Of a stretch of 5,355 nucleotides of DNA, positions 1-5,355 are shown piece by piece. The first letter of the stretch is position 1; each line of letters opens with the position of its first letter. Source of the DNA: an uncultured Burkholderiales bacterium (GTDB lineage Bacteria; Pseudomonadota; Gammaproteobacteria; Burkholderiales; Burkholderiaceae_C); contig CAIYKK010000387.1 of the NCBI GenBank assembly GCA_903926695.1, positions 1 through 5,355 of the forward strand. Direction: 5' to 3'. A model generated the notes under the pieces. That model was not told where the DNA came from. It searched no databases and saw nothing but the letters and a program-made list of their open reading frames with translations. The translations under genes were made by a program, and so were the position numbers.

Positions 1-1821
1 GACAAGCCCTTCAGCCGCTTCATCCAGGAGCAGGTGGCAGGCGACGAGCTCTGGCCCGACAGCCAGGAGGCCAAGGTGGCCACGGGCTTTCTGGCGGGCT
101 ACCCCGACAACCGCAACTCGCGCGATCTGGTGCAGCGCAAATACCAAATCGAAACTGACATGACCGATCTGGTGGGCGAGACCTTCCTGGCCGCCACCGT
201 CGGCTGCGCGCGCTGCCACAACCACAAGTCAGACAAGGTCAGCCAGAAGGAGTATTTCCAGCTCCAGGCGTTCTTTGCCAACACCGCCTTCAACGAAAAA
301 ATGCCCCTGGCCAAGGGCACAGCGACCGAGTGGGACAGCCAGTACGAGAAGGAACAAGCCGCCTACCAAGCAGCCACCAAGGACATCCGTGCCAAGCAAA
401 GAGCCATTCTGGACACCGTGCGCGAAGCCGGTCGCAAGTACCACAACGAGCGCTACCTGACCGACAGCCAAGTATCCATCTTCAAGCCCGAGGGCGAGTG
501 GACGCCGCTGGACAAGTGGGTCAACTGGCGCAAGGATGCCGTGGCGAGCGAGTCGGACATTGCCAGTTTCCTCGAAAAAACCTCCGAAGAAGGCTTTCAG
601 TACTACAACGCGGCCAACAAGCCCAAGTGGCTTGAATACAAGGCGCTGCAAGCCGAGCTCAAGAAGTTCGACAGCCAGCGCCCCGCCAAGGGCTCCGCTT
701 ACCTGACGACGGCGTTCGAGCTGGGCAACAAGGATGTTCCGCCCACCCATGTGCGCTTTGGCGGCATCCACGAGCGCCCGCTCGAAGCCGTGCAACCCGC
801 CATTCCGACGCTGTGGGGCGGCAAAGGCGAAGCGGCCATCACGCCGACCGCAACCTCCTCGGGCCGACGCACGGCGTTGGCCAACTGGCTCAGCAGTGAC
901 GCCAACCCGCTGACCGCGCGCGTCTATGCCAACCGGGTCTGGGCACAGTATTTCGACAAGGGCATCATCTCCACGGTGCAGGACTTTGGCCGCGCTGGCC
1001 AAAAACCCACACACCCCGAGCTGCTGGACTACTTGGCGAGCAACTTCGTCAAGAACGGCTGGAGCGTCAAGAAGCTGCACCGCGACATCCTGCTTTCCAG
1101 CGTTTATCGCCAAGCGTCCGACGAGCGCCCCGATGTGGCAACGCTTGACCCGCAAAACAAGCTGCTGGCTTTTTACCCGCGCAAGCGCGTCGAAGCCGAG
1201 GTGATCCGCGACTCGCTGCTGTACGCATCGGGCCAGCTGGTTGACAAGGTGGGCGGACCCTCGGTGTTCCCGCCCATCCTCAAGGCTGGCACGAAGGCAG
1301 GCAACACCAACTACATCGAAGGTGGCTCCTGGAGCGTGTCCAAGGACAAAGAAGACTGGGGCCGCCGCAGCCTGTACGTGTTCACACGCCGCAGCTTCCC
1401 TTACCCGATCACGGAGAACTTCGACCCGGCCAATCCCAACCATCCGCACCACAAGCGCGATGTGACGACCACGCCGCTGCAGGCGCTCACGCTGTTCAAC
1501 AGCGACGTGGTGTTTGACTGGTCTCAGTCGCTGGCCGGGCGCGTGATCAACGAGGCGGGTGCGAGCGAAGACGCCCAACTCAGCCGCCTCTACCAAATCC
1601 TGTTCTCACGCGAGCCGAGCAAGGCCGAGCGTGGCGTGCTCAAGACCTTCTTGGCCGAGCAGCAGATCGTCGTGAGGCAAAAAGCGGCCAGCGGCAAGTT
1701 TGATGTGGCGGTCCCCACCGGCCTGAAAGACACCAAGAGCATCGACCCGGTGAAGGCGGCAGCCTTTGTCGATCTGGTTCACACCGTGGCCAACGACAAC
1801 GATTTTGCCTACCGCTTCTGA
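1..1821 (+). CDS. DUF1549/DUF1553 (PSD1-family) cytochrome-like protein, 5' end outside the window
   Basis: The reading frame is open from base 1, so the true start and N-terminus lie upstream; 606 residues are visible. Near the left end is a heme c motif, CARCH (fragment residues 69-73), in the setting typical of the end of DUF1549: G-C-A-R-C-H-N-H-K-S-D, then QKEYFQLQAFF. A charged middle part follows. DUF1553 runs from about residue 289 (RRTALANWL) to about 560, with THPELLDYL at 337-345 and TTTPLQALTLFN at 489-500, both classic for the family. The protein ends in a usual family ending, a short helix closing with DFAYRF. Family members often carry an N-terminal planctomycete cytochrome (PSCyt1) domain, which would lie outside the window. 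The biochemical function of the family is not established; the heme motif suggests an electron-transfer role outside the cytoplasm. It lies 39 bases upstream of the DUF1501 gene, its common partner. Family assignment is firm; function is unknown. Confidence 0.93.
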   Translation, partial: DKPFSRFIQEQVAGDELWPDSQEAKVATGFLAGYPDNRNSRDLVQRKYQIETDMTDLVGETFLAATVGCARCHNHKSDKVSQKEYFQLQAFFANTAFNEKMPLAKGTATEWDSQYEKEQAAYQAATKDIRAKQRAILDTVREAGRKYHNERYLTDSQVSIFKPEGEWTPLDKWVNWRKDAVASESDIASFLEKTSEEGFQYYNAANKPKWLEYKALQAELKKFDSQRPAKGSAYLTTAFELGNKDVPPTHVRFGGIHERPLEAVQPAIPTLWGGKGEAAITPTATSSGRRTALANWLSSDANPLTARVYANRVWAQYFDKGIISTVQDFGRAGQKPTHPELLDYLASNFVKNGWSVKKLHRDILLSSVYRQASDERPDVATLDPQNKLLAFYPRKRVEAEVIRDSLLYASGQLVDKVGGPSVFPPILKAGTKAGNTNYIEGGSWSVSKDKEDWGRRSLYVFTRRSFPYPITENFDPANPNHPHHKRDVTTTPLQALTLFNSDVVFDWSQSLAGRVINEAGASEDAQLSRLYQILFSREPSKAERGVLKTFLAEQQIVVRQKAASGKFDVAVPTGLKDTKSIDPVKAAAFVDLVHTVANDNDFAYRF

Positions 1822-1860
1822 GCCTTCACCTCCGACCGAAATAAACACAAGGATATTTTC

Positions 1861-3315
1861 ATGAGCAACGATTCCCGTCGCGACTTTCTGCGCAAGTCAG
1901 GGCTGTACTTGGGCGGTGCCGCCGCCTTCAGCGGTGTGATTCCCGGCCTGGGTGGCCTCTCAGCCGCCTATGCCGCCGACCTGGCCGCCGATCCGATGGC
2001 CCCCAAGGCGCCGCATTTTCCCGCCAAGATCAAGTCGGTGATCTGGCTGCACCAAGAGGGCGCGCCCAGCACGCTGGACCTGTACGACTACAAGCCCGAT
2101 CTGATCAAACTGGCTGGCAAGGAGGTTCCGGCATCCTTCCTCAAGGGCATCAAGACCAGCACCCAGGGCGGCGTCGGCAAGCTTTACGCTTCCAAGCGCG
2201 AGTGGAAGCAGCACGGCGACAGCGGCGCCTGGTTCTCGGACCTGCTGCCCAACCTGGCCACGCACGCCGACAAGCTGACCTTCATCAAGTCCAGCGTGAC
2301 GGTGGGCGCCACGCACGACATCTCCATCCTCAAGCTCAACACCGGCGACGTCAATCCCGGCCGCCCGTCGCTGGGGGCCTGGATATCCTATGCGCTGGGC
2401 TCGGCCAATCCGGACCTGCCGGCCTACGTCGTGCTCTACAACGGCGACCGCGAACCGCGCGCGGGCGCGGCCAACTGGAACGCCGGCTTCCTGCCAGCGG
2501 TGTACCAGGGCACGCCCTTTCGCCCCGGCGATGACCCCATCCTCTACCTCAACGGCCCGGAAACGCGCAACAGCGCGCAGCAGCGCAAGTCGCTGGACCT
2601 GCTCAAGCGCCTCAACACCCTGGGCGCCGAGCGCTACCCGTCGGACACCGAGCTGCGCGCACGCAGCCGCTCCTACGAACTGGCCGACCGCATGCAGACC
2701 GCCGCCCCCAAGGCCGTCGATCTGAGCCAGGAAAGCGCCGCCACCAAGGCGCTGTACGGCATGGACGACAACCACAGCCGCACCTACGGCGAGACCCTGC
2801 TGCGGGCGCGCCGCCTGGTGGAAAACGGCGTGCGCTTCATTCAGGTGGTCTCCAGCCTGCCGCAGGCGCTGGCCACCGAGCGCCTCGACTGGGATGCCCA
2901 CGACGGGCTGGAAGAAAACCACAAGGGCATGGCCCGTCTGGTGGACAAGCCCATCGCCGGTTTGCTGGCCGACCTGAAGTCGCGCGGCTTGCTGGAGACC
3001 ACGCTGGTGGTCTGGACCTCCGAGTTCGGCCGCACCTCCTGGGGCGAAAGCGGCAGCGGGCGCGACCACAACCCGTGGGGCTACACCCAGTGGATGGCGG
3101 GCGGCGGCCTCAAAGCCGGTTTCACCTACGGCGAGACCGACGATATCGGCCTGCAGACTGCTGACAAAGACAAGGCCGTGGACACCTACGACCTGCACGC
3201 CACGGTGCTGCAACTGATGGGCCTGGACCACCTCAAGACCACCTTCCTGAACAACGGGCGCTCCGAGCGTCCGACGGTGGTGTACGGCAAGGTGATCAAG
3301 GACATCCTGGCCTGA
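1861..3315 (+). CDS. DUF1501 family protein with Tat signal peptide
   Basis: Complete, 484 residues, a normal family length. The ATG has a good ribosome site (AAGGA at 1849-1853, 7 bases upstream). The N-terminus is a twin-arginine signal: SRRDFLRKSG at residues 5-14, a small hydrophobic stretch, and an AYA cleavage site near residue 38, so the protein is probably exported folded to the periplasm. The DUF1501 hallmarks appear in order: WLHQEGAPSTLDLYDYKP just after the signal, WDAHDG (344-349), TSEFGRT (386-392), GRDHNPWG (400-407), and a C-terminal HATVLQLMGLDHL (446-458). DUF1501 is related to the alkaline phosphatase/sulfatase superfamily, and the conserved Asp, Glu and His residues in these motifs could bind metal or substrate, but no reaction is established for the family. 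Pairing with a DUF1549/DUF1553 gene is a recurring arrangement and suggests a joint function. Family call firm; role unknown. Confidence 0.95.
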   Translation: MSNDSRRDFLRKSGLYLGGAAAFSGVIPGLGGLSAAYAADLAADPMAPKAPHFPAKIKSVIWLHQEGAPSTLDLYDYKPDLIKLAGKEVPASFLKGIKTSTQGGVGKLYASKREWKQHGDSGAWFSDLLPNLATHADKLTFIKSSVTVGATHDISILKLNTGDVNPGRPSLGAWISYALGSANPDLPAYVVLYNGDREPRAGAANWNAGFLPAVYQGTPFRPGDDPILYLNGPETRNSAQQRKSLDLLKRLNTLGAERYPSDTELRARSRSYELADRMQTAAPKAVDLSQESAATKALYGMDDNHSRTYGETLLRARRLVENGVRFIQVVSSLPQALATERLDWDAHDGLEENHKGMARLVDKPIAGLLADLKSRGLLETTLVVWTSEFGRTSWGESGSGRDHNPWGYTQWMAGGGLKAGFTYGETDDIGLQTADKDKAVDTYDLHATVLQLMGLDHLKTTFLNNGRSERPTVVYGKVIKDILA

Positions 3316-3336
3316 TCCGTTCACTTCAACAAGAAA

Positions 3337-3355
3337 GCGGGGCGCTGTGCCCCGC
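3337..3355. other. GC-rich hairpin between the DUF1501 and cytochrome genes
   Basis: A perfect 7-base-pair inverted repeat (GCGGGGC at 3337-3343, GCCCCGC at 3349-3355) with a 5-base loop sits in the 61-base gap. No T-run follows on the + strand, so it is not a standard intrinsic terminator for the upstream genes. On the - strand the stem is followed by TTTCTT, a weak terminator-like arrangement for antisense transcription. It ends 5 bases before the ribosome site of the cytochrome gene, so in mRNA it could protect an RNA end after processing or tune translation. Function is inferred only. Confidence 0.5.
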
Positions 3356-3360
3356 GCTGT

Positions 3361-3366
3361 AAGGAA
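3361..3366 (+). promoter_or_regulatory. Ribosome binding site choosing the ATG at 3377
   Basis: AAGGAA lies 10 bases before ATG 3377. It supports this start over an in-frame GTG at 3347, which falls inside the hairpin loop and would put ten extra residues in front of an otherwise normal signal peptide. Confidence 0.65.
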
Positions 3367-3376
3367 TCTTTGCTTT

Positions 3377-3757
3377 ATGCGCAAGACGCTGATCGTGATG
3401 GGACTGGTAACGCTGCTGGCCGGAGGCGTGCGCGCCGCTGGCACCGAGCTGGACACAGACCTGATGCAGACCATCGAGGACACCAACCTGAGCCTGACCT
3501 CCAACATCGCCCTGAAAAATGCCAAGTCCAGCAAAGCCGAGGCCGCCGAGCTGCACCGCATGTTCACGCAGGTGGAGTCGCACTTCGTGGCCAAGGGCGA
3601 CGCGGCGGACGCGGTGGACCTGTCGAAAAAAAGCAAAGACTGGGCGGGCGAGATTGTCCAGTCGGTCGATTCCCAGCAGTTTGAGCATGCGCAGGAGCTG
3701 GCTGGCAATATTTCGCGGGCCTGCAAGACATGCCACAACTTCTACAAAAAATCGTGA
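3377..3757 (+). CDS. Small class II c-type cytochrome (c'/c556-like), exported
   Basis: 126 residues from the ATG. Residues 1-20 form a Sec signal peptide (MRKT, a hydrophobic core, cleavage after VRA). The mature part is about 106 residues, mostly charged and helical-looking, with a single heme motif CKTCH at residues 116-120, only six residues from the C-terminus (NFYKKS). A C-terminal heme motif on a short helical protein is the hallmark of class II cytochromes (four-helix bundle; c' and c556). His120 would be the proximal ligand. Met30, early in the mature chain, could be the sixth ligand as in low-spin c556, whereas c' proteins lack it. The likely role is a soluble periplasmic electron carrier. 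The next cytochrome gene starts 13 bases downstream, so the two are probably translated together. The match is by architecture; sequence similarity to well-studied c' proteins was not tested. Confidence 0.8.
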   Translation: MRKTLIVMGLVTLLAGGVRAAGTELDTDLMQTIEDTNLSLTSNIALKNAKSSKAEAAELHRMFTQVESHFVAKGDAADAVDLSKKSKDWAGEIVQSVDSQQFEHAQELAGNISRACKTCHNFYKKS

Positions 3758-3761
3758 AGTC

Positions 3762-3765
3762 AAGG
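3762..3765 (+). promoter_or_regulatory. Ribosome binding site supporting the GTG start at 3771
   Basis: AAGG lies 5 bases before GTG 3771. This start yields a complete Sec signal peptide beginning M-K-T-L. The in-frame ATG at 3798 would remove the charged N-terminal region and most of the hydrophobic core. Confidence 0.6.
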
Positions 3766-3770
3766 CGCTT

Positions 3771-4451
3771 GTGAAAACCCTGTTTTACAGCGCCCTGATG
3801 TCGGCCTGCCTGCTGCCGGTCATGGCGGCACCCGCTGTCGGCAAGGCGCGGGCGGTCGATCCGGTGCCAGCCAAGGCGCTACCCGCCAAAGGCGACCCGG
3901 CGCTGGGCCGCGAAAAGGCCGACTCGGAGCGCTGCGTCGAGTGCCACGGCGTGGACGGCAACGGCGCGGGCCACTCCAACGGGCCGGAAGGCAAATTTGC
4001 CAAGCTCGCGGGCCAGCATCCCGCTTACCTGCTCAAGCAAATCCGCGATTTCCGCTCCGGCGCGCGCGCGCACGACCAGATGCAGATCATGGCGCGCAGC
4101 GTCTCCGACGAGGACGTGCGCGACATTGCCGCTTATTTCGCCAACCAGTCGGGTATGAAGGGGCAGGATGGCGAGCGCCACGCGCTGGGCAAATCCCTGT
4201 TCGAGAGTGGCGATTCGGCACGCGGCATTGCGGCCTGCATCGGCTGCCACGGCGCGTTGGGCAAGGGCGTGGCGGGCAGCACGCTCACCCCCGTCATCGG
4301 CGGGCAGGAATGGCGCTACCTCGACAAGCAACTGCGCGACTGGCGCTCGGGCGAGCGGCGCAACAGCCCGGACGGCGCGATGAGCCAGATCACCAAAACA
4401 CTGAGCGACGCCGATATCGAAGCCCTGGCGAACTACCTCTCAGGCATCTGA
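3771..4451 (+). CDS. Diheme cytochrome c4-like protein (c553/c4 family)
   Basis: 226 residues from a GTG start chosen by its ribosome site and signal peptide (residues 1-19, cleavage near VMA). After an Ala/Pro/Lys-rich linker, two similar class I cytochrome domains follow, each with one heme motif: CVECH at 55-59 and CIGCH at 156-160. Each domain then shows the c4 pattern: a helix with K-Q-[IL]-R-D-[FW]-R-S-G (after GQHPAYLL in domain 1, after GGQEWRYLD in domain 2), an axial-ligand Met candidate (Met104 or Met107; Met204), and a closing helix (SVSDEDVRDIAAYF; TLSDADIEALANYL). Cytochromes c4 are periplasmic electron carriers that commonly feed terminal oxidases. Here the protein is the best candidate to take electrons from the preceding cytochrome or from the DUF1549/DUF1553-DUF1501 pair and pass them to the respiratory chain; that link is inferred from gene order. 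It ends 32 bases before the peroxiredoxin gene. Confidence 0.92.
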   Translation: MKTLFYSALMSACLLPVMAAPAVGKARAVDPVPAKALPAKGDPALGREKADSERCVECHGVDGNGAGHSNGPEGKFAKLAGQHPAYLLKQIRDFRSGARAHDQMQIMARSVSDEDVRDIAAYFANQSGMKGQDGERHALGKSLFESGDSARGIAACIGCHGALGKGVAGSTLTPVIGGQEWRYLDKQLRDWRSGERRNSPDGAMSQITKTLSDADIEALANYLSGI

Positions 4452-4483
4452 ACCCTTTTTGTAAACCCACGAGAACAACAACC

Positions 4484-5092
4484 ATGAAACACCGGATTTT
4501 CAAAGCGGCCCTGCCCGCTCTCCTGTTCGCCCTGCTGGCCTTGCCAGCCGCCGCCGCCCTGAAAGAAGGTGATGCCGCACCAGATTTCAACCTCAAAGCC
4601 TCCTTGGCGGGCAAGGATTTCAACTACTCGCTGAAAGAATCGCTGAAAAAAGGCCCGGTGGTGGTTTATTTTTACCCCTCGGCCTACACCGGCGGCTGCA
4701 ACATTCAGGCGCACAGCTTTGCCGTGAACACCGAGAAGTTTGCGGCGGCGGGCGCTTCCATCGTCGGCGTGTCGCTTGACAGCATTGCGCGGCTCAATGT
4801 CTTCTCCGCTGACCCCGAGTATTGCGCTGGCAAGGTGGCCGTGGCCTCGGACGCGGGTGGCAAGGTGGCCAAGGCGTTTGACCTGAACGTGACCGACATT
4901 CCGGCGGGCCGCAAGGACACGCGCGGCGTTGAGATTGATCACGCCCGCGTTGAGCGCACCACCTTCATCGTCACGCCGGACGGCAAAGTCGCCGCGACCG
5001 TCGGCGACCTCACGCCCGCCGCCAATGTCGAAAAAGCGCTGGAAGTGGTCCAGGCCTTGGCCAAAGCCAGGGCGACCGGCACCAGGCTCTGA
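4484..5092 (+). CDS. Exported thiol peroxidase of the peroxiredoxin (BCP/PrxQ-like) family
   Basis: 202 residues. The first 25 form a Sec signal peptide (MKHRIFK, a Leu/Ala core, AAAA before LKEG). The mature protein has the thioredoxin fold of AhpC/TSA peroxiredoxins: EGDAAPDFNL at the start, VVVYFYPSAYTGGC with the PxxxTxxC active site (Pro65, Thr69, peroxidatic Cys72), and Arg158 in VERTTFIVTPDGKV, which matches the conserved active-site Arg. A second Cys, Cys114, lies 42 residues after Cys72. That spacing fits PrxQ-type enzymes that resolve through a helix-3 cysteine rather than one five residues on. The expected reaction is reduction of H2O2 or organic peroxide using a thiol donor; periplasmic location is inferred from the signal. 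The ribosome site is weak (GAGAA about 9 bases upstream of the ATG). Its place behind two cytochrome genes suggests protection against peroxide made by the module. The donor is not visible here. Confidence 0.9.
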   Translation: MKHRIFKAALPALLFALLALPAAAALKEGDAAPDFNLKASLAGKDFNYSLKESLKKGPVVVYFYPSAYTGGCNIQAHSFAVNTEKFAAAGASIVGVSLDSIARLNVFSADPEYCAGKVAVASDAGGKVAKAFDLNVTDIPAGRKDTRGVEIDHARVERTTFIVTPDGKVAATVGDLTPAANVEKALEVVQALAKARATGTRL

Positions 5093-5121
5093 ACGCATAG
5101 CAACCCAACCCAGGAAAACGC

Positions 5122-5355
5122 ATGACAACAAAAAACATCCTTGGCCGCGCCCTGCTGGCCGCCAGCGTGGCTGGCATTTTTGCCTCGGCAGCCGCCCAGG
5201 CGCAAAGCCCGGTGCCTTCCGGGGCGGTGACACCGGCCATTGCTGGCGTGGTGGCAGCCGGAACACCCATTGAACTGATCAAGGAGGGTTTTACCGGCAC
5301 CGAGGGGCCGGTGACCTTGCCCGATGGCAGCCTGATCTTCACCGAGACCAACGCC
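5122..5355 (+). CDS. SMP-30/gluconolactonase-like protein, 3' end outside the window
   Basis: Only the first 78 residues are visible, with no stop before the window ends. The ATG has a good ribosome site (AGGA at 5112-5115, 6 bases upstream). Residues 1-27 form a Sec signal peptide (MTTKN, hydrophobic core, cleavage after AQA). The mature part reaches the family's opening motif: GFTGTEGPVTLPDG followed by SLIFTETNA. In SMP-30/gluconolactonase six-bladed propellers the Glu of this E-G-P motif (Glu61 here) is a metal ligand. Known members hydrolyse sugar lactones or related esters; the substrate here is unknown, and several family members are not lactonases. The remaining metal ligands lie outside the window and cannot be checked. 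It starts 29 bases after the peroxiredoxin gene and is probably in the same operon. A periplasmic lactonase would suit an upstream oxidation that makes a lactone. Confidence 0.85.
   Translation, partial: MTTKNILGRALLAASVAGIFASAAAQAQSPVPSGAVTPAIAGVVAAGTPIELIKEGFTGTEGPVTLPDGSLIFTETNA

Noticed and set aside
229..1596. A 455-residue open frame on the - strand
   Set aside because: Antisense shadow of the DUF1549/DUF1553 gene; the translation is Arg/Val/Ala-rich and has no family motif.
3347..3376. In-frame GTG at 3347 as the start of the class II cytochrome
   Set aside because: It falls in the hairpin loop, has no ribosome site at a good distance, and would add ten residues before a normal signal peptide.
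1960..3738. A 592-residue open frame on the - strand
   Set aside because: It lies antisense to the DUF1501 gene, which has clear family motifs, a ribosome site and a signal peptide. Long antisense frames are expected from strong G/C third-position bias, and the translation shows no recognisable domain.
3771..3830. Possible lipoprotein signal with Cys13 in the diheme cytochrome
   Set aside because: Met at the -3 position is a poor lipobox, and Cys13 lies too early, inside the hydrophobic core. Cleavage near residue 19 by the ordinary signal peptidase fits better.
3519..4451. An open frame joining the second half of the class II cytochrome gene to the diheme cytochrome
   Set aside because: An A7 run at 3626-3632 made frameshifted fusion worth considering, but the shifted frame loses CKTCH and buries the signal peptide of the diheme protein inside a chain. 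Two separate genes with their own starts explain the sequence better.
3941..4483. Upstream in-frame extension of the peroxiredoxin gene
   Set aside because: It overlaps the diheme cytochrome in another frame, gives Arg-rich shadow sequence, and would place the signal peptide internally. ATG 4484 is the sensible start.

Overview
This is a GC-rich window that reads as one co-directional gene cluster on the + strand. It holds six protein-coding genes: four complete and two cut by the window ends. The strong G/C third-position bias and the signal peptides and cytochrome types suggest a betaproteobacterium, probably Comamonadaceae/Burkholderiales. That placement is inferred from sequence style, not from a marker gene.

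Layout. Bases 1-1821 are the C-terminal 606 residues of a large DUF1549/DUF1553 protein (the 'PSD1' family, best known from Planctomycetes) with one c-type heme motif. Bases 1861-3315 encode a complete Tat-exported DUF1501 protein, the usual partner of DUF1549/DUF1553 proteins. A 61-base gap with a strong GC hairpin follows. Bases 3377-3757 encode a small class II (c'/c556-like) cytochrome with its heme motif at the extreme C-terminus. Bases 3771-4451 encode a diheme cytochrome c4-like protein with a GTG start. Bases 4484-5092 encode an exported peroxiredoxin of the BCP/PrxQ type. Bases 5122-5355 are the start of an exported SMP-30/gluconolactonase-like protein that leaves the window. Gaps between genes are 39, 61, 13, 32 and 29 bases, and no convincing rho-independent terminator was seen on the + strand, so a single operon is likely.

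How the genes may work together. All five genes whose start is visible carry export signals (one Tat, four Sec), and three of the six products carry c-type heme motifs. A reasonable inference is a periplasmic oxidative module: the DUF1549/DUF1553-DUF1501 pair acts on an unknown substrate, electrons pass to the class II and diheme cytochromes, the peroxiredoxin removes peroxide, and the SMP-30 protein opens a lactone or similar product. The substrate and reaction cannot be read from the sequence. No tRNA, rRNA, CRISPR array, insertion sequence or phage signal was seen.
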